NCBI GenBank assembly: GCA_017161075.1
Contig: CP046174.1
Location: forward strand, 372,001-436,000
Direction: 5' to 3'
Length of the DNA stretch: 64,000 nt
Source of the DNA: Erysipelotrichaceae bacterium 66202529
GTDB taxonomy: Bacteria > Bacillota_I > Bacilli_A > Erysipelotrichales > Erysipelotrichaceae
Shown: one piece after another, positions 27,470-37,407 of the stretch
Layout of the letters: the number at the start of each line of letters is the position of its first letter
Position numbering within the stretch: the stretch's first letter is position 1
Notes under the pieces: generated by a model
The model's database searches: none
Seen by the model: only the letters and a program-made list of their open reading frames with translations
Told to the model about the DNA's origin: nothing
Made by a program: the position numbers and the translations under genes

Positions 27470-30154
27470 ATGAAAACAGGGAAAAAAATACTCATTTTAT
27501 TGTTGACTTTATCTATGGTACAGTTTGATTTTAGTGTGATAAATGCCAGTGATACTGAATCAGTCGGAGAAGATACCAGTGATGATTTTGATTCTGTAAT
27601 GCGTGATACTGAAGATAATGGTTTTGATCATATCAAAGATATAAATCCATATTTACGTGAAGTTTATAGTAATCTCAATAGATCAGCAGAATATGTCCTT
27701 TTTAATTTAGATACAAATGCAAAAAAAACTGCGACGAAACGGCAAGGGAATAATTTTTATGTAAATGGGAAATGGATATCCAAAGGCGATTTATTTGCTA
27801 TGGAGTTAATTAATACCAGTGGACAAAAAATTACTACAAGGAAAACCTATAAATTATATTCAGAAGCATTAACAGTTAGCAAATACGATACAGGAAAAAA
27901 ACTAGCACCTGGCACATATTCAATCTTAAAGAAATCATTAGATACATATTATGTGTCCAATGGAAGCAATAGTGGCTGGATTATGGTAGGTGTGGGAGAG
28001 GTCACAGTGAATGGCACACGACAATATTTATCTGTTGATAATGTTGGTGGTGTAAAGGTTAATAAAAAAATCATTGCAAAAAGCATGAATATTCGACCTG
28101 CATATGGAATGAAACCGAAATATGTTACTATACATAATACAGGTAATACGGCATCAGGTTCAACAGCAAAAGCACATGCTGATTTACAATATAATCGTTC
28201 TGCACGAAATGACGAAGTCACAACATCATGGCATTTCACTGTTGATAATAAAGAAATATGGCAAAGCGTACCTATGAATGAAGTAGCATATCATGCTGGT
28301 GACGGTTATGGTATGGGAAATGATTCTACTATTGCCATTGAAATATGCGAAAATAAAGATGGTAATTATGCTCAGGCAGAAAAAAATGCCGTAAAACTTA
28401 CGGCTCGTATTCTTTATGACAATGGGCTTCCTGCAACAGCAATAAAAATGCATAAAGACTGGTCAGGGAAAAATTGTCCGCAAAATATGATTGAATTAAC
28501 AAAAGGTTCTATGGGCTGGACAGCTTTTAAAAAAGCTGTTGAGAATGAATATAACAGAATTGCAACACCAGTTAAATTATCTGTATCTAGTAAATCATTG
28601 ATAGTAGGACAATCTTTTTCATTAAAAGCAACAGGAGCTACGTCATTCGCTTGGTCTTCAAGTAATGCAGCTGTTGCATCAGTAGACCAAACCGGTAAAG
28701 TGACAGCGAAAAAAACTGGAGATGCAGTAATCACCGTGAAAGCTGGAAATGGCAAATCAGCAATATCGAAAATCCATGTCGATCCTATTACTGTCAAAAT
28801 GCAAGCATCAGAGGTTACTGTTTATACTGGAATTAAATATCAGCTAAAAGCCAGTACGAATAATGGACAGGCTGTAAGTAAATGGAGCTCAAGCAATACA
28901 GCTATTGCCGAAATAGATAATAACGGGATCATTAATGGTAAAAAAGCAGGATCTGTTATAATAACAGCTACAACTTTGAATAATAGTGCAAAGGCTTCAA
29001 TGAAAGTAAACGTAGTTAATCCTTATGTAAAATTGAATACAAATACATTATTAGTTTATGAAGGCTATACGGGAACTTTAAAAGCTACGACAGGACCAGC
29101 AAATCAAAAGGTCGTATGGAGTAGTAGTAATAATTCAATTGCTACTGTGAATTCAACTGGAATAGTAACTGGTATAAAAGCAGGTAGTGCTACAATTACA
29201 GCAACATATAATGGTAAAAAAGCGAGTTGCAAAATCACTGTTGTAAAGCCTTCATTCACCTTAAACAGTTCAGCTATTTCTATTTATAAAGGTTATGGCA
29301 CTAGTTTAACAGCTACAACAAAGCCTGCTGATCAAAAAGTCACATGGAGCAGTAGTAACACTGCTATAGCTACGGTCAGTTCAGCTGGTTATGTAAAAGG
29401 TATTAAAGCAGGTACGGCGATAATTACAGCAAATTTCAAGGGAATGAAAAAAACGGTTAGAGTAACTGTGTCAAATCCTACCCTTACTCTTAATAAGAGC
29501 ACCCTTAGTGTTTATAAAAATTACGGATACACATTAAAGGCTACAACGAAACCAGGAAGTCAGAAAGTTACATGGTCTAGTAGTAATCGTGCAATTGCAA
29601 GCGTTGATTCTAAGGGATATGTAAAAGGCAAAAAAGCTGGGACAGTAACAATAACTGCAAATTTCAATGGAATTAAAAGAACTTGCAAAGTAACTGTGAA
29701 AAATACATCAATTAAAGTGCCCAAAACTGCTACGGCCTATAAGGGCGTAGCACATACATTAAAAGCTACAACAACACCTGCAAATGGTAAAGTCACTTGG
29801 AGCAGTAGTAATAAGAGCCTTGCTACCGTAAGCAGCAAGGGAGTAATAACAGGAAAGAAAACAGGGAAAGTTACGATTTATGCTACATTTAATGGTAAGC
29901 GAGTCAGTTGTAAAGTAACGATAAAGAAGCCAAGTTTAAGTGTTAGCAAAAGCAGTATCACAATATCTAGGAAAAAATCTTATTCACTGACTGCCAAGGC
30001 AGTACCTAACAAAAAGGTAACTTGGTCTTCTTCGAATAAGAATATCGCTACCGTTACAAGCAATGGTAAAGTTACAGGAAAAAAGAAAGGAACAGTTTAT
30101 ATTTATGCTAAGGCTAATGGCCTTTCCAAAAAAATAAAAGTTACAGTGAAATAA
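27470..30154 (+). CDS. Secreted N-acetylmuramoyl-L-alanine amidase with seven Big_2 repeats
   Basis: An 894-aa exported wall hydrolase. Signal peptide at residues 1-26 (ending INASD). A ~170-residue domain with a weak SH3-like look precedes the Amidase_2 domain (about 200-360): KYVTIHNTGN (zinc His), TTSWHFTVDNKEIWQSVP, VAYHAG, IAIEICEN and MHKDWSGKNCP (second zinc His region). Seven Big_2 Ig-like repeats follow, each with (V/A)TWSSSN-x2-IA-x-V and a G-x-ITG-KKAG core; the last (YSLTAKAV to the C-terminus) is a variant. No LPXTG or CW repeats, so wall retention may depend on the Ig repeats. Two bases before the next gene. Confidence 0.92.
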   Translation: MKTGKKILILLLTLSMVQFDFSVINASDTESVGEDTSDDFDSVMRDTEDNGFDHIKDINPYLREVYSNLNRSAEYVLFNLDTNAKKTATKRQGNNFYVNGKWISKGDLFAMELINTSGQKITTRKTYKLYSEALTVSKYDTGKKLAPGTYSILKKSLDTYYVSNGSNSGWIMVGVGEVTVNGTRQYLSVDNVGGVKVNKKIIAKSMNIRPAYGMKPKYVTIHNTGNTASGSTAKAHADLQYNRSARNDEVTTSWHFTVDNKEIWQSVPMNEVAYHAGDGYGMGNDSTIAIEICENKDGNYAQAEKNAVKLTARILYDNGLPATAIKMHKDWSGKNCPQNMIELTKGSMGWTAFKKAVENEYNRIATPVKLSVSSKSLIVGQSFSLKATGATSFAWSSSNAAVASVDQTGKVTAKKTGDAVITVKAGNGKSAISKIHVDPITVKMQASEVTVYTGIKYQLKASTNNGQAVSKWSSSNTAIAEIDNNGIINGKKAGSVIITATTLNNSAKASMKVNVVNPYVKLNTNTLLVYEGYTGTLKATTGPANQKVVWSSSNNSIATVNSTGIVTGIKAGSATITATYNGKKASCKITVVKPSFTLNSSAISIYKGYGTSLTATTKPADQKVTWSSSNTAIATVSSAGYVKGIKAGTAIITANFKGMKKTVRVTVSNPTLTLNKSTLSVYKNYGYTLKATTKPGSQKVTWSSSNRAIASVDSKGYVKGKKAGTVTITANFNGIKRTCKVTVKNTSIKVPKTATAYKGVAHTLKATTTPANGKVTWSSSNKSLATVSSKGVITGKKTGKVTIYATFNGKRVSCKVTIKKPSLSVSKSSITISRKKSYSLTAKAVPNKKVTWSSSNKNIATVTSNGKVTGKKKGTVYIYAKANGLSKKIKVTVK

Positions 30155-30155
30155 A

Positions 30156-32387
30156 ATGTCAAAAAAAATTAAAATAGTATTTCTAAATCTACTGTTACTG
30201 CTTTCCTGCTTTATTTATTTCGATAGAGGAGAAGTAATTCAAGCAGCCATAAGTAAGAAAGCCGTATGGCTTTCTTACATAGATATAGAAGATATTCTTA
30301 AGAATAACTCGAAATCGGAGCTTATTGAGAATTATACTACAATATGTAAAAATATAAAAAAATATGAAGGAAATACAATAATTGTTCAGGTAAGACCCTT
30401 CTGTGATGCAATTTATCCTTCAAAATACTATCATTGGTCAAATACAATTTCATCATCTAATATGTCACCGGGATATGATCCTTTGAAAATCATGATAGAT
30501 ATTACACATAAAGAAGGTTTGTCTTTTGAAGCATGGGTTAATCCATATCGCATATCTACAAGTTCTACACAATTAAAAACATTTTCTAAATACTCTCCAA
30601 TCAAATCGTGGCTTAATTCAAGTAAAGTAATCAAAAACGGGAATAAGGTTATTTTAAATCCTGCGTCTGCAGAGGTACAAGAATACATAGCAAAAGGCAT
30701 ATCAGAGATTGTTAATAATTACGATGTTGATGGTATACACATGGATGATTATTTCTATGTTTCTGGTACATATACAAATACAACTGAGGCACAGAGAAAA
30801 TCATATGTAAATAGCATGGTAAAAAAGGTCTATACTAGAATTAAGGCCATTGATAAGTCTGTGACTTTCGGCATTAGTCCACAAGGGAATCTGGAAAATT
30901 GCCGATCTGCTGGAGCAGATATTGATGAATGGTTGTCAAAAAATGGTTATGTAGATTATTTAATGCCACAGATTTATTGGTCTGATGCATGGGGGAGTAA
31001 TGGCTCTACCAAGATGTTTAGTAACCGGGTAAATGCTTGGAATAAGATTTGGAAAAACAAAAATATAAAAATCTATGCTGGTCTAGCATTATATAAAGTT
31101 GCTAGTAAGCCAAGTGATGATATAGGGTGGATGAAAGCCAATAATAATCTGGAAAATCAAATAAACATTATAAATAAAAATGATTGGTCAGGATACAGTT
31201 TGTTTCAGTATAGTGATTTATTAAAAAACAATACCCAGAAGGAATTAGAAAACATCGTTAAATCGCCTATTAAAATGACCGCATCAAAGAATCTAATTTT
31301 GTACCAGAGTTTTACTCCAACAGTTACATCATTAAATTCTACTCTTTCATGGAAGTCAAGCAAAGAGTCAGTTGCAACTGTGGATAGATATGGTAAGGTC
31401 ACTGCTAAAGGTGTCGGAAGCGCTGATATCACAGCAACAACATCTGGTGGAAAGAAAGCAACGTGTCATGTGACAGTGAAACCTGTATCTATTAGTATAT
31501 CAACAAATAACTCTAATTATTATAAAGGATTTACATATCAATTAGATGCGAAGTCTAATAACGGTTCCAAAGTAACTTGGAAAAGCTCTAATCCAAGTAT
31601 TGCAAGCATAACTTCCTCTGGGAAATTAGCAACTAAAAAATCTGGTAAATTAACACTGACAGCTTTAATTGCTGGAACTCAGAAGAATTTAGTGATTTAT
31701 ATTAAGGAGCCGGTACTAAAGTTAAACAAAGCCAGTGCTTCCATTTATAAAGGATATTCTACAACTCTGAAAGCCTCAGTAGAACCTCAAGGGAAAGTCA
31801 CCTGGAAAAGCAGTAATAATAAAATTGTAACTGTTAATAAGAATGGTCAAGTAAAAGGAATAAAACCTGGAGTTGTTACTGTGACTGCCTCTTACTCAGG
31901 AAAAAAGCAATCATGTAAAATTACTGTAAAAGACACTTCAATTCAGTTAAATAAAAAAAGTATATCTGTTTATAAAGGGAAAAAGACTTCCTTGAAAGCA
32001 ACCACAAATCCAGCGGGTGCTAAGGTAACATGGACATCTGGAAATAAGAAGATTGCTACTGTTAATGGTAAAGGGACTATAACTGGCAAAAAAGCAGGAA
32101 AAGTTAGTATCTACGCATCATTCAATGGTAAAAAGGTAAAATGTATAATTACAGTAAAAAATCCATATATAAAATCAAATAAAACAACTATTAAAGTGAA
32201 AGTAAAAAAAGCTCATACTATAAAAGCGACAGCGTATCCATCTTCCAAAATTAAATGGTCAACTAGTAATAAGAAGATTGCAACAATTTCTAATGCAGGC
32301 AAAGTGACAGGAAAGAAAAAAGGAACGACCTACGTATATGCAAAGGCAAATGGTATAACCAAAAAGATAAAAGTAATTGTAATTTAA
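30156..32387 (+). CDS. Secreted GHL10-like glycoside hydrolase with five Big_2 repeats
   Basis: 743 aa, signal peptide (to about residue 34, QAA). The catalytic part (about 35-370) is like family-10 hydrolase-related GHL10/DUF187 proteins: VWLSYIDIED, TIIVQVRPFCDAIYPS, EAWVNPYRIS, YDVDGIHMDDYFY (Asp pair, about residue 197), TFGISPQGN and YVDYLMPQIYWSDAW. Such proteins are thought to cut peptidoglycan or related glycans. Five Big_2 repeats follow, the last ending GKKKGTTYVYAKANGITKK, nearly the same as the end of the upstream amidase. The gene starts two bases after the amidase stop, so it is co-translated. Confidence 0.85.
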   Translation: MSKKIKIVFLNLLLLLSCFIYFDRGEVIQAAISKKAVWLSYIDIEDILKNNSKSELIENYTTICKNIKKYEGNTIIVQVRPFCDAIYPSKYYHWSNTISSSNMSPGYDPLKIMIDITHKEGLSFEAWVNPYRISTSSTQLKTFSKYSPIKSWLNSSKVIKNGNKVILNPASAEVQEYIAKGISEIVNNYDVDGIHMDDYFYVSGTYTNTTEAQRKSYVNSMVKKVYTRIKAIDKSVTFGISPQGNLENCRSAGADIDEWLSKNGYVDYLMPQIYWSDAWGSNGSTKMFSNRVNAWNKIWKNKNIKIYAGLALYKVASKPSDDIGWMKANNNLENQINIINKNDWSGYSLFQYSDLLKNNTQKELENIVKSPIKMTASKNLILYQSFTPTVTSLNSTLSWKSSKESVATVDRYGKVTAKGVGSADITATTSGGKKATCHVTVKPVSISISTNNSNYYKGFTYQLDAKSNNGSKVTWKSSNPSIASITSSGKLATKKSGKLTLTALIAGTQKNLVIYIKEPVLKLNKASASIYKGYSTTLKASVEPQGKVTWKSSNNKIVTVNKNGQVKGIKPGVVTVTASYSGKKQSCKITVKDTSIQLNKKSISVYKGKKTSLKATTNPAGAKVTWTSGNKKIATVNGKGTITGKKAGKVSIYASFNGKKVKCIITVKNPYIKSNKTTIKVKVKKAHTIKATAYPSSKIKWSTSNKKIATISNAGKVTGKKKGTTYVYAKANGITKKIKVIVI

Positions 32388-32399
32388 GCTGTTTATAAA

Positions 32400-32454
32400 G
32401 GAGCTGCAACGAATAATCAAAGAATATTGGCTATTCGTTACAGCTCCCTTTTTC
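32400..32454 (+). terminator. Intrinsic terminator
   Basis: GGAGCTG-AACGAATA pairs with TATTCGTT-CAGCTCC, followed by CTTTTTC. Ends the amidase/GHL10 operon. Confidence 0.85.
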
Positions 32455-32681
32455 TTTGTGTATTAGCATAAATTTTATTATATCTTTTAGTGATTTTTGG
32501 GTCTTTCTCAGATTATATATTAAAGATAAGCAATTAAATTTACAATTTATGAATAGGTGTTTTATTGGTTTTTACGACAGCTTACTCATCACAGCTCATT
32601 TTTGCGTGATATATATGTGATAATGGGATAGAATTTCAATTAAAAAGGTGTATAATTGAAATGAAAGCGAGGGAATACGAT

Positions 32682-33917
32682 ATGAAAAAATTTTTAACAT
32701 GCTTATGTTTGATGTGCTGCTTACTAATGATCTCAACAACGACTGTGCTGCCAAGCTTTGGTATTGGGTTGACGGAAGTTAAAGCAGCTGCAAAACCGGT
32801 ATTAAGCAGGAATAATGCAACAATGATTAAAGGGAACAGCTTAACACTGAAAGTCAAAAATAATAAAAAGAAGGTGTCTTGGAGTTCGTCAAATAAAAAA
32901 GTAGTTACTGTGTCTTCAAAAGGTGTAGTGAAAGCCATAGGAAAAGGAAATGCAAACGTGACTGCTAAGATTTCAGGGAAAAAATATGTATGCAAAATAA
33001 AAGTAGAGACTCCAAGTATCAGTGTCAAGTCTCTATCCTTATATAAAAATAAAACAGCAAAGCTCACTGTAAAAGGGAATAGTCAAAAAGTGAAATGGAG
33101 TTCTTCCAATACTAAAATAGCAAAGGTCTCAACAAATGGAGTAGTAACTGGGGTAAAAGCTGGTAAAGCTGTTATCACTGCTTCTGTAAGCAATAAAAAA
33201 TATAAGAGTACAATAACAGTAAAAAATCCAAACTTGCAATTAAACGTAACGAGCGTTAGTATAATAAAAGGGAAAACTTATAAAGTAACAGGTACGGCAA
33301 CACCTAAAGCTACTATCACATGGAAAACATCTAATGCTTCTGTAGCTACAGTAAATAGTGCAGGAGTTATGACAGGGAAAAAGGTGGGAACGGCAACAAT
33401 AAGTGCAAAAGCTAATGGTATTACTAAAACCGTAAAAGTAACTGTTAAAAATCCACCAGTTAAATATTATGGGGAAGGTATGTACAAAGTTGGCAAAGAT
33501 ATACCTGCAGGGGAATATGTATTATACGCTTCAGATGGCTTAGGTTATTTCAGTGTTAATAAAAACGCAAGTGGATCTTTTGATGCGATTATTACAAATG
33601 AGATTTTTCAAACTAATTCCATAATTACAGTAACAAATGGCCAGTATTTGGAAATGAGCAGGTGCAAGGCAGCCAAAGCTTCTGCTGTAAAAGTTAATAC
33701 AAGCGGAGAAGGGATGTTTCGTGTCGGTGTTGATATAGCACCAGGAACATATCAATTAATCGCGACCAGATCCCCCTATGGGTATGTTGAAGTATCCTCA
33801 AATTCTTTACATAAAATGGATAGTATTGTAATGAATGATAATTTTCCAAAGAATAAATATATTGAAGTGAAAAAGGGACAATATTTAACGTTATCAGGAT
33901 GTAAAATAAAAAAATAA
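32682..33917 (+). CDS. Secreted Big_2 protein with a duplicated C-terminal domain
   Basis: About 411 aa. Signal peptide MKKFLTCLCLMCCLLMISTT, cut near KAAA. Three Big_2 repeats (to about residue 252), then two ~75-residue copies of an unfamiliar domain: GEGMYKVGKDIPAGEYVLYA and GEGMFRVGVDIAPGTYQLIA, each ending in (G)QYL-x-(M/L)S-(R/G)CK. The start at 32682 follows GAGGG; a TATAAT at 32651 would put transcription near 32663 and exclude the ATG at 32661. No catalytic domain recognised; a wall adhesin or scaffold role is only a guess. Confidence 0.75.
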   Translation: MKKFLTCLCLMCCLLMISTTTVLPSFGIGLTEVKAAAKPVLSRNNATMIKGNSLTLKVKNNKKKVSWSSSNKKVVTVSSKGVVKAIGKGNANVTAKISGKKYVCKIKVETPSISVKSLSLYKNKTAKLTVKGNSQKVKWSSSNTKIAKVSTNGVVTGVKAGKAVITASVSNKKYKSTITVKNPNLQLNVTSVSIIKGKTYKVTGTATPKATITWKTSNASVATVNSAGVMTGKKVGTATISAKANGITKTVKVTVKNPPVKYYGEGMYKVGKDIPAGEYVLYASDGLGYFSVNKNASGSFDAIITNEIFQTNSIITVTNGQYLEMSRCKAAKASAVKVNTSGEGMFRVGVDIAPGTYQLIATRSPYGYVEVSSNSLHKMDSIVMNDNFPKNKYIEVKKGQYLTLSGCKIKK

Positions 33918-34025
33918 TGCCCATTTAGAATATCGCTAATTAATATGTAATCTTATAAACACATACTAAATTTGCACCTTTTAAAATATAAATCTGAAAT
34001 GATCTAATAAAAAGGGAGGATAACG

Positions 34026-36725
34026 ATGAAGTTCATAAAAAAAATAATAATATTATTAATAATATTTTGCGTTAGTTTACCTTTTATGACAAGTAATATT
34101 ATAGCTGTGTCTCAGCCTAATTGGGATAATAGTAGCTATTATGGAGGAGGTAATCCCCTGAATGCAAATTATAAATATCAATGCACATGGTATGTATGGG
34201 GACGTACTAAGGAACTTACAGGTATTAGTTTATCAGCAAGGACAAGTGAATATGTATATTCTTCAGTAACGGGTGGATATAGCAGCTCACCTTCTACAAA
34301 TTCGATAGCTGTATACTTTAATAATTCTGGACAAATTACTCATGTAGCCTATATAGAGAGCTATGATGGCTATAATGTAACATATAGCGAAGGAAATAAT
34401 ACCTATTATGGTGTTGGCCCTCAGAAATATTATAGTACAACTAGAGATATTTATTCATTTGAACGAGATACAATACACTACTCTAATTCGTCATATGTAA
34501 AATATGTTCCACTCAAGCATAATATTCAAAAACCGAATGCACCATCAAATTTAAGCATAAGTACTAATATGACAAACATTACTGCTAATTGGCAGCCATC
34601 ATCAAGTGCAACTACATATACTGTAAAGATTTATAATCACTATACTTGTTCAGGAAATGATATCGTCTTTAATCGTGATGTAGGTAATGTAACTTCTGCA
34701 TCCTTTAAGTTAAATCCTGGACATTATTGGGGATTCGTTCATGCCTGGAATGAAGCGGGGCAGAGTGAAGGTTCTAATTGCGTTGAATTTGAAGTAGTTG
34801 ATAAAATTTCATCACCTATACCAGCAGCTGTAAAAGGATACTCAGGCTTATATAATGGAAAATCACATACAATAAGTATAAGTAATCTGCCAGAGGGTTC
34901 TACAGCATATTATAGGACAAATACTAATGCAAGTTGGTCACGTACTAAGCCTGCAAGGACAAGTGCTGGCACTACTACAGTATATTATAAAATCACGAAC
35001 AGTAAATATGCGAATGATTTAAAAGGCAGCAGTAAAATAGTTATTAAAAAAGCGATGCAGTCCGCAAGTGTTAAATCACATAGCGGCACATACGATGGGA
35101 ATGCCAAAACAATAAGCTTAACAAATGTATCTCCAGGGTCAAAAATTTATTATCGTACGAGTACAAAAGGAAATTGGACGACCAAAAAGCCAACCAGAAC
35201 AAGTGCAGGTACAACAAAAGTATATTATAAAATTGTAAATAGTAACTGCACAAGTACAAAAACAGGTACTTCCAATATAGTAATAAAAAAGGCAGCCCAA
35301 AAAGCATCTGTGAAAAGTTATAATGGTACATATGATGGTAAAGCAAAGTCAATAAAAATATCTGGTGCTGTATCAGGCTCAAAGATTTATTATCGTACGA
35401 GCAGCAACGGAAAGTGGGTTACAAAAAAACCGACAAGAACAAGTGCAGGGACAACAAAAGTATATTACAAGATTACAAACAGTAACTGCATAAGTACAAA
35501 AACAGGAAGTGCTAACATAACTATAAAAAAGGCGACACAGAAAGCATCAGTAAAGGGCTATTCTGGCACTTATAATGGAAAAGCAAAGACAATAAAAGTA
35601 ACGAATGTAACTCCAGGCTCTAAAGTATATTATCGCACGAGCAATAACGGAAAGTGGCTTACAAATAAACCAACCAGAACAAGTGCAGGCACAACAAAAG
35701 TATATTACAAGATTACAAACAGTAACTGCGTAAGTACAAAAACAGGAAGTGCTAGCATAACAGTAAAAAAGGCAACACAGAAAGCTACAGTTAAATCATA
35801 TAACGGCATATATGATGGTAAGAAACATTCTATAACTATATCAAATGTAGCAGCAGGTTCAAAGATATATTATAGAACAAGTTCAAAGGGAAAATGGTCA
35901 ACTACAAAGCCATATAGGACAAGCAATGGTAAAACAAATGTTTATTATAAAATCAAAAAGAGTAATTATAACGATGTGACAGGCCTTGTTCAAATAACGA
36001 TTACTTCTAAGCTAAGTATTAATAAAACACTTGTAACACTTGACGCTCCGAATAATATAACGTTAAAAGCTACTGTACTTTCTTCAAAAAGCTCTGATAG
36101 GATTATAAAATGGAGCAGTAGCAATACTTCAGTAGCAGCGGTGAACTCATCAGGGAAGGTGACTGCAAAGAATGCAGGAACAGCGGTTATTACAGCAAAA
36201 GCAGGTAATGGTCAATTAGTAAAGTGTACCATTAGAGTGAATCAGAAAAACGCTTATATACCAAATGGACTTTATACTTTTGCATCCTCTGATCAGAAAT
36301 TTGCATTAAGTGTACCCGCAAGTGATGCTACAAGCGGAAGACGTTTAAATGTATGGGAAACCTATGGTGGTAATGACCAGAATTGGTATCTATATAATAT
36401 CGGAAATAACAAATTCATATTACAGTCAAATTTAAATAGAAGCCTTGTAATGGATGTAGTTCATATGGATCCTAATAATATATATACTGCAGATGAAACA
36501 GGAAATTCGAATGAAGGAAAAGTAGGGTTATTTACATATACAGATCCTAGAGCTCAGGAATGGGTCGCTACAAAATACTATGATGGCAGAGTTATTTTAC
36601 GTTTAGCAAGTAAACAGCAGTATATACTGGCAAGAGGTGGGAACAGTGATACGAATGGAAATACAGTGTATATATTCAACGGGAATCCTTGGAATCAAAC
36701 ATATTGGAACCTTATCAAAAGGTAA
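34026..36725 (+). CDS. Secreted CHAP-domain protein with five 80-residue repeats and a ricin-like end
   Basis: 899 aa. Signal peptide (to about residue 29). A CHAP-type amidase/endopeptidase domain (about 30-155): QCTWYVWGRTKELTG (catalytic Cys), THVAYIESYDG (His) and YSEGNN (Glu/Asn). An Fn3-like domain (PNAPSNLSISTNMTNITANW) follows. Then five repeats (about 268-660), each with (G)TYDGKAKSI, SKIYYRTS-x3-W, KPTRTSAGTTKVYYKI, and one Big_2 repeat (KWSSSNTSVAAVNSSGKVTA). The end is a ricin-type beta-trefoil (NGLYTFAS, QNWYLYNIGNNKF, WNLIKR). Probable peptidoglycan hydrolase bound to glycans. GGGAGGA precedes the ATG. Confidence 0.88.
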   Translation: MKFIKKIIILLIIFCVSLPFMTSNIIAVSQPNWDNSSYYGGGNPLNANYKYQCTWYVWGRTKELTGISLSARTSEYVYSSVTGGYSSSPSTNSIAVYFNNSGQITHVAYIESYDGYNVTYSEGNNTYYGVGPQKYYSTTRDIYSFERDTIHYSNSSYVKYVPLKHNIQKPNAPSNLSISTNMTNITANWQPSSSATTYTVKIYNHYTCSGNDIVFNRDVGNVTSASFKLNPGHYWGFVHAWNEAGQSEGSNCVEFEVVDKISSPIPAAVKGYSGLYNGKSHTISISNLPEGSTAYYRTNTNASWSRTKPARTSAGTTTVYYKITNSKYANDLKGSSKIVIKKAMQSASVKSHSGTYDGNAKTISLTNVSPGSKIYYRTSTKGNWTTKKPTRTSAGTTKVYYKIVNSNCTSTKTGTSNIVIKKAAQKASVKSYNGTYDGKAKSIKISGAVSGSKIYYRTSSNGKWVTKKPTRTSAGTTKVYYKITNSNCISTKTGSANITIKKATQKASVKGYSGTYNGKAKTIKVTNVTPGSKVYYRTSNNGKWLTNKPTRTSAGTTKVYYKITNSNCVSTKTGSASITVKKATQKATVKSYNGIYDGKKHSITISNVAAGSKIYYRTSSKGKWSTTKPYRTSNGKTNVYYKIKKSNYNDVTGLVQITITSKLSINKTLVTLDAPNNITLKATVLSSKSSDRIIKWSSSNTSVAAVNSSGKVTAKNAGTAVITAKAGNGQLVKCTIRVNQKNAYIPNGLYTFASSDQKFALSVPASDATSGRRLNVWETYGGNDQNWYLYNIGNNKFILQSNLNRSLVMDVVHMDPNNIYTADETGNSNEGKVGLFTYTDPRAQEWVATKYYDGRVILRLASKQQYILARGGNSDTNGNTVYIFNGNPWNQTYWNLIKR
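34826..36010 (+). repeat. Five tandem ~240-bp coding repeats
   Basis: Each unit encodes ~80 residues; units 2-4 share long near-identical stretches, such as the segment encoding TSAGTTKVYYKI, while units 1 and 5 have drifted. This suggests recent duplication or conversion inside the array. Confidence 0.9.
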
Positions 36726-36860
36726 GTGTTATTCAAAAAATAAGTAACCTATGAAAATGTGATAATGTATTTATTTACAGTAAAGTTTTTCCTAAGCTAA
36801 GATGAAAAAGAATCTAAATTATAAGGTTTGCAAAAAGACTGTGAAAATGTTTAAAATGTA

Positions 36861-36931
36861 CCCTGTAAAACGGACACCAGAAAAAGACTAACAAAGGTCA
36901 ATCTGGTATCTCGTTTTACGGGGTCTTTTTT
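36861..36931 (+). terminator. Hairpin with T-run at the left IS3 end
   Basis: CCCTGTAAAACG and ACCAGA pair with TCTGGT and CGTTTTACGGGG, followed by TCTTTTTT. It should end transcripts from the CHAP gene and shield the transposase from outside promoters. Confidence 0.7.
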
Positions 36932-36956
36932 GATATACTAAATGAAAGGAGTTGAG

Positions 36957-37407
36957 ATGATGGGAAAGAATCATTTTACAAAAGAACAAATTGAACGATT
37001 AAAAAAAATCCGTATGTAAAACATGTCAGTGAAAAAGCAATAACATATACAGAAGCGTTTCGTGAAGATTTTTACATACGCATCAAGAAAATCCATTTCC
37101 ATCAAAAATTTTATTGGAAATGGGATTTGATCCCTATGTTTTAGGAGAATCAAGGATTTATAATATATCAAAGCGAGTAAAAGCGCAGGCATCCAGATCA
37201 AAAGGATTTAAGGATACACGCGAAGAAATGTCAGGGAGACCCCGTCGTAAGGAAAGGACAAACGATGAAGAGATAGCTTATTTGAAGCATCAGGTTGAAT
37301 ATCAACGGCAACAGATAGAAGCATTAAAAAAAATCAATTTCATCGACAAGACGGCGGCATGGAAACAAATACAGCAAGAGAAAAATACAAAATCATCCAA
37401 GAAATGA
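36957..37407 (+). pseudogene. IS3-family OrfA, two frameshifts
   Basis: Starts MMGKNHFTKEQIERLKK, where an A-run shift gives a stop at 37016; the expected continuation NPYVKHVSEKAITYTEAFRE lies in the next frame, and a second shift near 37087 restores KILLEMGFDPYVLGESRIYN to the end with a leucine-zipper-like stretch (EIAYLKHQVEYQRQQIEALK). OrfA supplies the helix-turn-helix DNA-binding part of IS3 transposases. Confidence 0.85.

Noticed and set aside
34826..36010. Possible CRISPR-like or regulatory repeat array
   Set aside because: Units are ~240 bp, continuous and coding; they are protein-domain repeats with no spacers.
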